Below are positions 46,536 through 55,514 of a stretch of 64,000 nucleotides of DNA, one piece after another; positions within the stretch are counted from its first letter, which is position 1, and each line of letters opens with the position of its first letter. The notes beneath the pieces were generated by a model that was not told the origin of the DNA, did not search any database, and worked only from the letters and a program-made list of their open reading frames with translations. A program made the position numbers and the translations under genes. Source of the stretch: CAVPJW01 sp963705525 (lineage in GTDB: Bacteria > Acidobacteriota > Vicinamibacteria > Vicinamibacterales > CAVPJW01); NCBI GenBank assembly GCA_963705525.1, contig CAVPJW010000002.1, forward strand, positions 1,054,001-1,118,000, read 5' to 3'.

Positions 46536-48140
46536 ATGAAGATCGTCATCGCCGATGACCTTCCAACCTCAGCCGTTCAGGTGCTCGAGCAGGTTGACGG
46601 ATGGGTGGTGGACCATCGGCCTCGTCGGTCCGTAGAAGATCTTCAGAGAGCCCTCGCCGATGCAGAGGCGCTGATCGTTCGCAGCGCCACCACCGTCGAT
46701 CGCCCACTCATCGCCGCTTCACCTTGCCTCCGAGTCATCGCCCGGGCCGGCACCGGAGTCGACAACGTCGACGTTCAGGCGGCAAGCGAGCGAGGCATTC
46801 TTGTGCTGAACTCGCCGGGCGCCAACAGCACCAGTGTGGCCGAGCATGCCTGCGCGCTCATGCTGTCGCTCGCCCGGGCCATTCCGGCCGCAGATGCGGC
46901 GATGAAACGCCAGCACTGGAACAAGAAGGGATTCACGGGCGCCGAGCTGCGGGGCAAGACGCTCGGAATCGTCGGTCTCGGCCGGATCGGACAAGAGGTC
47001 GCGCATCGAGCCCGAAGCTTCGGCATGAACGTGATCGCCCACGACCCGTTCATTTCGTCTCAACTTGCGCAGGATCTCGGGGTTGCCCTCCATCCGCTTG
47101 ACGAAGTCTGCCGGCGATCGCACTACCTCACGCTCCATCTGCCTTCGACGGGCACAACCAAAGGCCTGATCAATGCCGAGCGGCTGGCGCTCTGCCAGCC
47201 GGGCACTTGCCTGATCAATACGGCGCGCGGCGATCTCATCGAGGAAGGCGCGCTTCTCGATGCCCTCGAGTCGGGAAGGATTGCCGGGGCCGCACTCGAC
47301 GTGTTCGGCGAGGAACCGCCGCGCGACTGGCGACTCGCCTCGCATCCGGCGGTGATTGCAACCCCACATATCGCGGCATCGACGAAAGAGGCACAAGAGC
47401 TCGTCGGTATCGACACCGTCCTCGCCGTCAAGGACTATTTTCTCGATGGGATCGTTCGCAATGCGGTGAACTTTCCGTCGATCGGCGTCGAGGAGTACCG
47501 GCGGCTGCGCCCGTTCCTGCTCATGGCCGAGCGGCTGGGTACTATCGTCAGTCAGATGGGCGAGGCGCGGACACACGCCGTCGGACTCCGGTACTACGGG
47601 GAGCTCGCTCAGGCCCGCAGTGAGCTTCTGGGTCCCGCAGTGCTGGTCGGACTCTTCCGGCCGATCCTCTCGACAGCCGTAACCGCGGTCAACGCCCGGG
47701 CGATTGCCGCCAGTCGAGGGATCGAGATTGTCGAATCACGCAGTTCGCGTGGGCGCGACTATACGAGTCTGCTCTCGGTGAAGCTGCACACCGACGCGGG
47801 CGAGCGCTGGGTAGAGGGCACGGTATTCGAGCCCGGTCGCCCGCGTCTCGTCTCCGTCGCCGGTGTTCCGGTAGAAGCGCCTCTCGAGGGCACTCTGCTG
47901 CTGCTCGCCAACGATGACCAACCTGGCGTGATTGGACTCGTCGGAACGATTCTGGGGCGTGCCGGTGTCAACATCGCCAACTTCGCGCTCGGCAGAACCG
48001 ACACGGGCGCGATGGGTATTGTGAATCTGGACGACGACGATGAAGGCCCGTTGAGCTCGCCGACGTTGACCGAGGCCTTGCTGCGGGAAGTGCGCCGGAT
48101 ATCGGCGGTGCGGGAGGCCTGGCTGATTCGTCTGGCGTGA
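46536..48140 (+). CDS. serA: D-3-phosphoglycerate dehydrogenase
   Basis: 534 residues, long type. First step of serine synthesis. D-isomer 2-hydroxyacid dehydrogenase core with GLGRIGQEVA (NAD site), NTARGDLIEEGAL and the catalytic His in ATPHIAASTKEAQ. An intervening domain and a C-terminal ACT domain (about 455-530, NDDQPGVIGLVGTILGRAGVNIA) follow, the latter likely binding serine for feedback. Converges with the PilP/GspC-like gene 9 bases on. Confidence 0.95.
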   Translation: MKIVIADDLPTSAVQVLEQVDGWVVDHRPRRSVEDLQRALADAEALIVRSATTVDRPLIAASPCLRVIARAGTGVDNVDVQAASERGILVLNSPGANSTSVAEHACALMLSLARAIPAADAAMKRQHWNKKGFTGAELRGKTLGIVGLGRIGQEVAHRARSFGMNVIAHDPFISSQLAQDLGVALHPLDEVCRRSHYLTLHLPSTGTTKGLINAERLALCQPGTCLINTARGDLIEEGALLDALESGRIAGAALDVFGEEPPRDWRLASHPAVIATPHIAASTKEAQELVGIDTVLAVKDYFLDGIVRNAVNFPSIGVEEYRRLRPFLLMAERLGTIVSQMGEARTHAVGLRYYGELAQARSELLGPAVLVGLFRPILSTAVTAVNARAIAASRGIEIVESRSSRGRDYTSLLSVKLHTDAGERWVEGTVFEPGRPRLVSVAGVPVEAPLEGTLLLLANDDQPGVIGLVGTILGRAGVNIANFALGRTDTGAMGIVNLDDDDEGPLSSPTLTEALLREVRRISAVREAWLIRLA

Positions 48141-48149
48141 AGCGCCGGA

Positions 48150-48665
48150 CTATCTCATGCCGATCGTGACCGGCCGCCCGGTCAAGCCGTCTTGAATCTC
48201 GACGGCATCGGCCCCGATCCGCTCGACGCGATATCTCGTAGCAAACCGGTCGCCGACCTTGACCAAATAGAGCTCGCCGGGAGTCGACAGGATTGCCGTC
48301 CGGACAGGACCTTCGGCGCCCGCGCTTTCCGCTATCCCCGCCAATTTCAACCCGAGGCCCGCCGGTGGAAGCGGGGACTGGATAGCCGGTCGATCAACGT
48401 CGGACTCTGCCGGCGGACGACGGACTTCGTTGAAGCGGAACGGGTTGCGGTGCGACGAGCGAATCGCATCGGCACGAATCGAACGAAGGGGCGCAAGGCG
48501 CTCCAGCTCAACGTCCAGACGCGCGCCGTTCGACGAAGCGACTCTCGTTCGTCCCGTCGCGCGCGAGAATTCGTCGTCGCGTGCGCTGAACCATCGAGCC
48601 ACGCCGATCCAAGCCGCGACCGCCGCGACCGACAGCGCGACCGCAACCGCCTGTTTGACCTTCAT
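48150..48665 (-). CDS. PilP/GspC-like inner-membrane protein
   Basis: 171 residues. One N-terminal membrane helix (about 7-25), a Pro/Arg-rich linker, then a small beta domain (LKLAGIAES, ILSTPGELYLVKVGDRF, YRVERIGADAVEIQD) resembling the periplasmic HR/PilP domain of type II secretion and type IV pilus systems. No other secretion genes are nearby, so the assignment is tentative. It faces away from kdsB. Confidence 0.55.
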   Translation of the reverse strand: MKVKQAVAVALSVAAVAAWIGVARWFSARDDEFSRATGRTRVASSNGARLDVELERLAPLRSIRADAIRSSHRNPFRFNEVRRPPAESDVDRPAIQSPLPPAGLGLKLAGIAESAGAEGPVRTAILSTPGELYLVKVGDRFATRYRVERIGADAVEIQDGLTGRPVTIGMR

Positions 48666-48736
48666 GTGAGGTGAATCTCAAGTGTAGCACCGCAGGCGGA
48701 CCGTTTCCAAGCGCGGGAGCGGGCGAGGACTTGTGA

Positions 48737-48742
48737 TATTAT
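48737..48742 (+). promoter_or_regulatory. -10-like box at the kdsB start
   Basis: TATTAT lies 5 bases before GTG 48748. If used, the transcript would start at about that GTG. An alternative GTG at 48733 has GAGG 4 bases upstream, so this is uncertain. Confidence 0.3.
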
Positions 48743-48747
48743 TCCGC

Positions 48748-49527
48748 GTGCACCCTTCGGGTTTTTCTCGCGGACCGCTTTTACCGAATCCACCAGAAAC
48801 CGTCGTCGTTATTCCGGCCCGCTACGCGTCTTCCCGCTTTCCTGGGAAGCCTCTCGCCGATCTGGGCGGAACCCCCATCATCGAACATGTGTATCGCCGT
48901 GCGTCAGAGAGCCGCGCGGTCGGCGCCGTCATTGTCGCTACCGATGACGAGCGGATCGCGCGCGTTGTCGAACGATTCGGGGGCCGGGCGGTGATGACAC
49001 GCGTGGACCACGCAAGTGGAACCGATCGCCTCGCCGAGGTTGCCGAGCAGTTGAGCTGTGAGCTGATCGTCAACGTCCAGGGCGACGAGCCTTTGATCGA
49101 TCCGCAGATGATCGACGAAGCCGTCCAGCCATTCCAACAGGACGCGACGCTGATGATGTCGACGCTCCGGACCCGGATCGGCGACCCGTCGGACCTTGCC
49201 AACCCGAACGTCGTGAAAGTCGTCGTAGATCGCGACGGCTTCGCGCTGTATTTCTCGCGTTCGCCCATTCCCTTCAATCGCCAGGGCGGCCCGGCGGTCG
49301 CCTGGAAGCACGTCGGGCTGTACGTCTACCGCCGCGAGTTTCTCCTGGCATTCGCCCGGCTCGAACCCACGGCGCTCGAGCGCACCGAGTCGCTCGAACA
49401 GCTACGCGCCCTCGAGCACGGGTTTCGGATCAAAGCCGTGGAAACCGAGTACGACTCGATCAGCGTGGACACGCCCGAAGATCTCGAACGGATTCGGCGA
49501 ATGTCCCTATCCCCTCTTCGAAGCTGA
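48748..49527 (+). CDS. kdsB: 3-deoxy-manno-octulosonate cytidylyltransferase
   Basis: 259 residues from GTG 48748 (264 from GTG 48733). Activates KDO with CTP to CMP-KDO for lipid A core assembly. Family motifs: VVVIPARYASSRFPGKPL, NVQGDEPLIDP, YFSRSPIPF and HVGLYVYRREFL. First gene of the kdsB-pyrG-kdsA-kdsD-kdsC-lapB run. Confidence 0.95.
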   Translation: MHPSGFSRGPLLPNPPETVVVIPARYASSRFPGKPLADLGGTPIIEHVYRRASESRAVGAVIVATDDERIARVVERFGGRAVMTRVDHASGTDRLAEVAEQLSCELIVNVQGDEPLIDPQMIDEAVQPFQQDATLMMSTLRTRIGDPSDLANPNVVKVVVDRDGFALYFSRSPIPFNRQGGPAVAWKHVGLYVYRREFLLAFARLEPTALERTESLEQLRALEHGFRIKAVETEYDSISVDTPEDLERIRRMSLSPLRS

Positions 49528-49532
49528 GGCAC

Positions 49533-51188
49533 ATGAACAACACCAGTGGTCGGCCCGTGAAATTCATTTTCGTGACCGGCGGCGTCGTGTCATCCCTGGG
49601 CAAGGGACTGGCGGCCGCGTCCATGGGGTGTCTGCTGGAGGGTCACGGCTACAAGGTGACGCTCCAGAAGTTTGATCCGTATATCAACGTGGATCCGGGA
49701 ACGATGAGCCCGTTTCAGCACGGTGAAGTGTACGTCACCGATGACGGCGCCGAAACGGACCTGGATCTGGGACACTACGAGCGGTTCACGAGTACGGTCA
49801 CGACGAGGAATCACAACTGGACCACGGGCAAGATTTATCAATCGGTCATCCAGAAAGAGCGCCGCGGGGATTACCTCGGCCGCACGGTTCAGGTCATTCC
49901 GCACATCACCAACGAGATCAAAGACAGCATCCGGACGGTGGCGAGAAATGTTGACATCGTCCTGGTTGAGATCGGAGGCACGGTCGGCGACATCGAGAGC
50001 CTCCCCTTCCTCGAGGCCATCCGACAGTTTCGACAGGACGTCGGCCGCGAGAACACCCTCTACGTCCACCTGACACTCGTCCCCTTCATCGGAACCGCCA
50101 GCGAGCTCAAGACCAAACCCACTCAACACAGCGTCCGCGACTTGCGGTCCATTGGCATTCAGCCGGACATCCTGCTCTGCCGGACGGACCGTCTGCTGCC
50201 GACCGAGATCAAGAAGAAGATCGCGCTTTTCTGCGACGTGGACGAAGAGAGCGTCATTACCGCCAAGGACGTGCCCTCGATCTACGAGGTCCCGATGGTC
50301 CTCGGCGAGGAAGGCCTCGACCGCATCATCCTCAAGCGCCTCGGCCTGCCGCAGACCGAGCGGCGTATGGAGGCATGGAAAGAGCTCGTCGATCGCATCA
50401 AGCATCCATCCGACGAAGTCACCATCCACGTGGTTGGCAAGTACGTCGGCTACGAAGATTCGTACAAGAGCCTGACTGAGGCGCTCTTTCACGGAGGGCT
50501 CGCCCATCGACTTCGCGTCAACATCCGCTGGGTGGAAGCTGAAGCGCTGGAGGCGCCTGACGGCGGCCGCCTGCTCGATGGGGCCGACGGCGTCCTGGTC
50601 CCAGGCGGCTTCGGGGATCGGGGCACCCGTGGAATGATGAAGGCCGCGCAGGTCGCGCGCGAAGGCGAGATTCCGTATTTCGGGATTTGTTACGGATTTC
50701 AGTGGGCAGCGGTCGAGTACGCGCGAGACGTCTGCGGCCTCGAGGGCGCCGACTCAACGGAATGTGAGCCCGACGCGCCGCACAAAGTCATCTACAAACT
50801 CCGGGACCTGCTCGGAGTGGACGACCTTGGTGGAACCATGCGGCTCGGGCAGTATGCGTGCGACCTCGTGGCGGGGTCGCTCGCCAGCAGGATCTACGGG
50901 GCTTCCCTGATCCACGAACGTCACCGTCACCGCTACGAGTTCAATTGCCTGTACGAACGTGCCTTGACCGAGAAGGGCCTCAGGATTTCCGGTCGATCGC
51001 CGGACGGCAAATTCGTGGAGATCATCGAACTGCCCGGACATCCATGGTATGTGGCCGTGCAGTTCCATCCCGAGTTCAAGTCTAAACCTCTTCATCCGCA
51101 CCCACTCTTTGCGAGCTTCGTCGAGGCGAGCTATCGGCACAAGCTGCGCAAGAGCGATCGGCCGGCTGTCGCAGGCGTAGCCGTCTGA
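49533..51188 (+). CDS. pyrG: CTP synthase
   Basis: 551 residues. Synthase domain with FVTGGVVSSLGKGLAAAS and the DPYINVDPGTMSP signature. The glutamine amidotransferase domain has nucleophile Cys in FGICYGFQ and His-Glu in VQFHPEF. Makes the CTP used by KdsB. GAGG lies 4 bases before the ATG, just after kdsB. Confidence 0.96.
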   Translation: MNNTSGRPVKFIFVTGGVVSSLGKGLAAASMGCLLEGHGYKVTLQKFDPYINVDPGTMSPFQHGEVYVTDDGAETDLDLGHYERFTSTVTTRNHNWTTGKIYQSVIQKERRGDYLGRTVQVIPHITNEIKDSIRTVARNVDIVLVEIGGTVGDIESLPFLEAIRQFRQDVGRENTLYVHLTLVPFIGTASELKTKPTQHSVRDLRSIGIQPDILLCRTDRLLPTEIKKKIALFCDVDEESVITAKDVPSIYEVPMVLGEEGLDRIILKRLGLPQTERRMEAWKELVDRIKHPSDEVTIHVVGKYVGYEDSYKSLTEALFHGGLAHRLRVNIRWVEAEALEAPDGGRLLDGADGVLVPGGFGDRGTRGMMKAAQVAREGEIPYFGICYGFQWAAVEYARDVCGLEGADSTECEPDAPHKVIYKLRDLLGVDDLGGTMRLGQYACDLVAGSLASRIYGASLIHERHRHRYEFNCLYERALTEKGLRISGRSPDGKFVEIIELPGHPWYVAVQFHPEFKSKPLHPHPLFASFVEASYRHKLRKSDRPAVAGVAV

Positions 51189-51257
51189 CCTCGTTCTCCG
51201 GCCGCCTGGCAGTCACCCCGCGCGGAACACCGACCCTCATCGCTCTGGCTCGTCATC

Positions 51258-51263
51258 TATAAT
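51258..51263 (+). promoter_or_regulatory. -10 box overlapping the nominal kdsA start
   Basis: TATAAT overlaps the ATG at 51262, and a GTG in the same frame follows at 51271, 7 bases after the box. If the box is used, the transcript would begin at that GTG. Confidence 0.4.
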
Positions 51264-52104
51264 GTCGTCCGTGCAGCCGGTCACGATTGGGTCGCTGTCA
51301 ATCGGCGGCGGGAATCGTCTTGTCCTGATTGCGGGTCCGTGCGTGATTGAGAGCGCCGCGCACGCGCTGGCAACGGCGCTGGCACTCAAGGAAATCGCCG
51401 GCAAGCACGGCGTGCCGCTCATTTTCAAGGCGTCGTACGACAAAGCCAACCGAACCTCGATTCGATCCTTCCGCGGCCCCGGTCTGGATGAGGGCCTGAA
51501 GGTGCTCAGCGACGTCAAGGCGAGAACCGGTCTGCCGATTCTGACTGACATCCACGAGCCAGCTCATGCCGCGCGAGCGGCCGCCGTGGTGGACGTGCTC
51601 CAAATTCCTGCGTTTCTCTCGCGGCAAACCGACCTGATCGTCGCCGCGGCGCGGACCCGCTGCGCCGTCAACCTCAAGAAGGGACAGTTCCTCGCGCCGG
51701 CTGACATGCGCTACGCCGTCGAAAAGGTCACCGAATCAGGGAACTCGCGCGTATTCGTGACCGAACGCGGATTCGCGTTCGGCTACAACAATCTTGTGGT
51801 GGACATGCGGGCATTCCCGATGCTCCGAGCGCTCGGGTACCCGGTGGTGTTCGATGTCACGCACAGCCTTCAGCTGCCGGGAGGAGGACAAGGCGTCACC
51901 GCGGGGCTGGGACAATATATCGAGCCCCTGGCCGCCGCCGGCGTCGCCGCCGGTGTTGATGGCGTCTTTCTCGAAGTGCACGACGATCCGAGCGCGGCTC
52001 GAAGCGATGCCCAGAACGCCCTGCCGCTCGGCCGGCTCGACCGGCTGCTATCGCGTCTGGTCGAAACCGACGCCGTTACAAAGCGCGCCGAGGCGCACGC
52101 CTGA
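51262..52104 (+). CDS. kdsA: 2-dehydro-3-deoxyphosphooctonate aldolase (KDO-8-P synthase), metal-dependent type
   Basis: 280 residues from ATG 51262 (277 if GTG 51271 is the true start). Condenses arabinose-5-P with PEP. IAGPCVIES carries C27, the metal-ligand position that is Asn in the metal-independent E. coli enzyme, so this is the metal-dependent class. KASYDKANRTS, NLKKGQF and FDVTHSLQLPGG are present. TGATG overlap with kdsD. Confidence 0.95.
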   Translation: MSSVQPVTIGSLSIGGGNRLVLIAGPCVIESAAHALATALALKEIAGKHGVPLIFKASYDKANRTSIRSFRGPGLDEGLKVLSDVKARTGLPILTDIHEPAHAARAAAVVDVLQIPAFLSRQTDLIVAAARTRCAVNLKKGQFLAPADMRYAVEKVTESGNSRVFVTERGFAFGYNNLVVDMRAFPMLRALGYPVVFDVTHSLQLPGGGQGVTAGLGQYIEPLAAAGVAAGVDGVFLEVHDDPSAARSDAQNALPLGRLDRLLSRLVETDAVTKRAEAHA

Positions 52105-53063
52105 TGGCAGATCTCACGCTGGCCCGCAAGGTCCTGCAGACCGAAGCCGCCGCGATTCTCGCGCTCGTTGACCGCCTCGACGAACGCTTCGAGCTCGCGG
52201 TCGCGCTGCTTCGCGACTGCCGGGGGCGGGTAATCGTGACGGGCATGGGCAAGTCCGGGATCATCTGTCGGAAGATCGCGGCGACGCTCGCGAGCACCGG
52301 GACTCCGGCCTTCTTCCTCCATCCGGCCGAAGCCATCCACGGCGACCTGGGCGTGGTCCAGGCCGAGGATGTGGTGATAGCGCTTTCCTACAGCGGGGAG
52401 ACCGAGGAGCTCTTGCGCCTTCTCGAAACCATCGGGCGACTTGGCGCGAAACTCATCGCCATCACGGGCGACATCGCCTCGACCCTTGGTCGGGCGGCGA
52501 CGGTTGCGCTCGACTGTCGTGTCAGCGCCGAGGCCTGCCCTCTCAATCTGGTGCCGACAGCGAGCACGACATCGGCGCTCGCGATCGGTGACGCGCTGGC
52601 GATGACCCTCCTCGTCGAGAAGGGGTTCAGACAAGAAGACTTCGCCAATCTTCATCCGGGTGGAAAACTTGGTAAGCGGCTGATGCGGGTCGAGCAACTA
52701 ATGCACGGAGGACCACAAGCACCTATCGTCTCGACTGAGACGACCATCAAGGATGTGATCTACGAAATGTCGAAAAAGGGTCTCGGCATGACCTGCGTAG
52801 TCGAGGAAAGTGGCCGTCTCGCGGGTATCATCACCGACGGAGATCTGCGGCGGCACATGGCCACGACCTCCAACATCCTCGAACGGCGGGCAGGCGAGGT
52901 CATGACCCGCAACCCCGTGACGATTGACCGGTCCCTGCTGGCCGTTCAGGCTCTGAACCTGATGGAGCAACGCAAGATCACCTCGATCGTTGTCGTCACC
53001 GATGCCCACGCCGTCGAAGGCGTCGTCCATCTCCATGACCTTTGGCGGACCGAGCTCATTTGA
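52104..53063 (+). CDS. kdsD: Arabinose-5-phosphate isomerase (KdsD/KpsF)
   Basis: 319 residues. SIS sugar-isomerase domain (about 35-170: GMGKSGI, SYSGETEELL, TASTTSALAIGDALA) plus two CBS domains (about 205-319: TCVVEESGRLAGIITDGDLR, LNLMEQRKITSIVVV). Makes arabinose-5-P for KdsA. Start overlaps the kdsA stop by one base. Confidence 0.94.
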   Translation: MADLTLARKVLQTEAAAILALVDRLDERFELAVALLRDCRGRVIVTGMGKSGIICRKIAATLASTGTPAFFLHPAEAIHGDLGVVQAEDVVIALSYSGETEELLRLLETIGRLGAKLIAITGDIASTLGRAATVALDCRVSAEACPLNLVPTASTTSALAIGDALAMTLLVEKGFRQEDFANLHPGGKLGKRLMRVEQLMHGGPQAPIVSTETTIKDVIYEMSKKGLGMTCVVEESGRLAGIITDGDLRRHMATTSNILERRAGEVMTRNPVTIDRSLLAVQALNLMEQRKITSIVVVTDAHAVEGVVHLHDLWRTELI

Positions 53064-53083
53064 GCCGCCCGCCTTTGACCGCC

Positions 53084-53668
53084 ATGCCGACGCGTACGAC
53101 GACGAAAGCACGATCGCGGGCGCGGCCGACGCGTCCAGACGCGGCGGCGAAGGCCACTCGCGTCCGCCTGCTCCTCTTCGATGTAGATGGCGTGCTGACC
53201 GACGGCAAGATTCTCCTGCACGGTGACGGCTCAGAGTCGAAGCAGTTCGACATTCGCGACGGGACCGGTATCGTCTGGGCACAGCGCGCGGGCTTGACGA
53301 TCGGGTTGTTGTCTGCACGACACTCTGCCGCAACGACCGCCCGCGCGGCTCAACTCGGCATCCCCATCGTCCAGCAGAGCGCCACGTCCAAGCTCAACGT
53401 CTACCGACAGATTCTCGCCGACCGGGGCCTGGACGACCGAGCAGTGGCCTTCATGGGCGATGACGTTCTCGACCTGCCGGTGCTCGGCGCGGTGGGATTG
53501 TCCGCGGCGCCCTCAAACGCTGCCCCGGAAGTGCTCGCGCGCGTGGACTGGACGAGCCGCTCGCGGGGTGGTGATGGGGCGGTGCGCGAGTTCATCGAAT
53601 TCGTCCTGCGGGCGCAGCGGAAGTGGGACGCGCTCGTTCGCGAGTACACATCAAAGGCCGCGAAATGA
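53084..53668 (+). CDS. kdsC: KDO-8-phosphate phosphatase (HAD family)
   Basis: 194 residues from ATG 53084. An Arg/Thr-rich N-terminal tail of about 27 residues precedes the HAD core with nucleophile/acid pair D33/D35 in FDVDGVLTDG and the metal Asp in MGDDVLDLPVL. No cap domain, as in KdsC. Dephosphorylates KDO-8-P. Stop overlaps lapB ATG. Confidence 0.92.
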   Translation: MPTRTTTKARSRARPTRPDAAAKATRVRLLLFDVDGVLTDGKILLHGDGSESKQFDIRDGTGIVWAQRAGLTIGLLSARHSAATTARAAQLGIPIVQQSATSKLNVYRQILADRGLDDRAVAFMGDDVLDLPVLGAVGLSAAPSNAAPEVLARVDWTSRSRGGDGAVREFIEFVLRAQRKWDALVREYTSKAAK

Positions 53669-54888
53669 TGGGAGGCTTCGGTCCCCTTCTCGCGGCCCTC
53701 GTGGCGTTGCTCCTCGGCATCGCCGTCGGCAAGGCGTGGGAGCGTTACAAGCTCCGCGACGGTCGATGGATCGACCGTCGAAAGGCCCGAGAATCTCCGC
53801 ACTACATTCTGGGTCTCAACTTCCTCGTTTCTCATCAGCTGGACCAGGCCATTGAGGAGCTGAGCAAGGCCGCCTCCCTCGACACCGATGCCCTCGAAAT
53901 CCACATGATTCTGGGCAACCTCTATCGAGAGAAGGGACAGGTGGGCCGTGCAATCAATCTGCACCAGTCTCTCCTTCAGCGGCCGAAGTTGACCAAGCTC
54001 GAGCATGCGTACGTTCTGCTCTGCCTGGGCCTGGACTTCAAGCGGGGCGGGTTCGTGGATCGCGCGCTCGAAACCTTCAGCGAGGTTCTCCGCTTCGATC
54101 CGGACAACCAGTACGCGCTCGTGAACCTCGAGAAGCTCCAGGAGGACCAGCACCAATGGCAAGGTGCCTATGAAATCCGCCAGAAGCTGATCCGGCAGGC
54201 CGGCGAAGGAAACCTCTCGGGAAATCAGGCGATCCTGGCCTTCCTCGAAACCGAGCTGGGCCTCGAGGCCATGAAGAGGCAGGACTATCGGACCGCGGCA
54301 AACCGATTCGAAGCTGCCATTGAGCTCGATGAGAAGGCGGTGCCCGCCTACCTCAATCTCGGTGACGTGCGCATGATTGAGGGAAATGCATCACAGGCCA
54401 CGTCGCTCTGGGAGACCGTCGTTCAGATCGCCCCCGAACGCGCCTATCTGACGTTCGACCGGCTCGAAGCGGCCTACGCGAAGAGCGAGACTCCCGATCG
54501 CTTTCCGCAGCTCTGCCGCAGGCTCATCCAGGAAAACTCTCAGGACTGGAGAGGCAGGCTTGCGCTCGCGAACTTCCTGGCGGCGCGTGGAGAGGCGCGC
54601 CCGGCGCTTGAGCTCCTGTTCGAATCCCTCGCGCAGAATCCGCACTCGTTCACGGTCCACCAGAGCATCTGGCAGCTCCTCACGCGGCTGGACCTCGATC
54701 GTCAGCTCGTGGGTCGGTATGTCGAACTGACGCGTCACTCCGTCTTCTATCTCGACCCGCACGTCTGCATTCGCTGCCGTTACCGAAGCACGGAACTTCT
54801 CTGGCAGTGCCCGCATTGCCACGAATGGAACACGTTCGTGGAGGAACGCATCGCTCCCGCAAAGGACGCCGAGGACCCGGGCGCCTGA
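53665..54888 (+). CDS. lapB: LapB/YciM-like TPR protein with C-terminal zinc ribbon
   Basis: 407 residues from ATG 53665 (ATGA overlap with kdsC). One N-terminal membrane helix (about 5-23), nine or so TPR-like helices (HYILGLNFLVSHQLDQAIEEL, GNLYREKGQVGRAINLHQ), and a rubredoxin-like metal site formed by CIRC and CPHC near the end. LapB regulates LpxC turnover and LPS assembly in enterobacteria. Its place after the kds genes supports the same role here. Confidence 0.88.
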   Translation: MMGGFGPLLAALVALLLGIAVGKAWERYKLRDGRWIDRRKARESPHYILGLNFLVSHQLDQAIEELSKAASLDTDALEIHMILGNLYREKGQVGRAINLHQSLLQRPKLTKLEHAYVLLCLGLDFKRGGFVDRALETFSEVLRFDPDNQYALVNLEKLQEDQHQWQGAYEIRQKLIRQAGEGNLSGNQAILAFLETELGLEAMKRQDYRTAANRFEAAIELDEKAVPAYLNLGDVRMIEGNASQATSLWETVVQIAPERAYLTFDRLEAAYAKSETPDRFPQLCRRLIQENSQDWRGRLALANFLAARGEARPALELLFESLAQNPHSFTVHQSIWQLLTRLDLDRQLVGRYVELTRHSVFYLDPHVCIRCRYRSTELLWQCPHCHEWNTFVEERIAPAKDAEDPGA

Positions 54889-54903
54889 TCGCTCGCGAGG
54901 GCG

Positions 54904-55503
54904 TCAGGTGCGGGCGCGAAGAAGCCGAACGAGCTCGTCCACCTGGCGATCCGTTTGGGCCTTGGATCCCTCGGTCGGGATCACGTACGTCGCGCGCCGG
55001 GCTTTTTCAGCGGCTGGCAATTGAGCCGCCAGTCGCTGGCGCGCCTCGCCTTCCGACAATCCGTCCCGTTCGACGATGCGCGCAATCTGCTGCTCGGGCG
55101 AGCAGAGCGTGGCGACGACGCTGTCGAAGGCAGCGGCGTGGTCGGTTTCGTACAAGAGAGGAATGCCAGCCACGGCGAAGTCAGTGCCTTCCGAATCCAA
55201 GGCCGAAAACCAGGCGTCAATTCGCGCGTACACCTCGGGATGCACCATGGCCTCGAGGTCTCCGCGTGCGGCATCATCCGAAAACACAAGAGTGCCAAGG
55301 CGCCTTCGGTCCACTGAACCATCTGGCCGCAACATGTCTCTGCCGAAACGCTCTGCCACCATCGCCGCGATCCGAGTCCCGGAGCCGAACAATTCATGGA
55401 CCACGTCGTCGGCGTCGATCGTGGCGATACCCAAACGCGCGAACCGGTCGAGCACATGCGTCTTCCCCGTTGCAATGCCGCCGGTCAGGGCAACGCGGTG
55501 CAT
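54904..55503 (-). CDS. coaE: Dephospho-CoA kinase
   Basis: 199 residues. Last step of CoA synthesis. P-loop GGIATGKT, DADDVVHELF, and the lid arginine region LPAAEKARRATYVI. Converges with lapB 15 bases away. TAGCAT is 8 bases before the ATG, possibly a -10. Confidence 0.94.
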   Translation of the reverse strand: MHRVALTGGIATGKTHVLDRFARLGIATIDADDVVHELFGSGTRIAAMVAERFGRDMLRPDGSVDRRRLGTLVFSDDAARGDLEAMVHPEVYARIDAWFSALDSEGTDFAVAGIPLLYETDHAAAFDSVVATLCSPEQQIARIVERDGLSEGEARQRLAAQLPAAEKARRATYVIPTEGSKAQTDRQVDELVRLLRART

Positions 55504-55514
55504 GATCGGAAATG

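Noticed and set aside
48750..48768. ACCC-TTC-GGGT followed by TTTTT, resembling a small terminator
   Set aside because: Only a 4-bp stem, and it falls inside the kdsB coding region at its very start.
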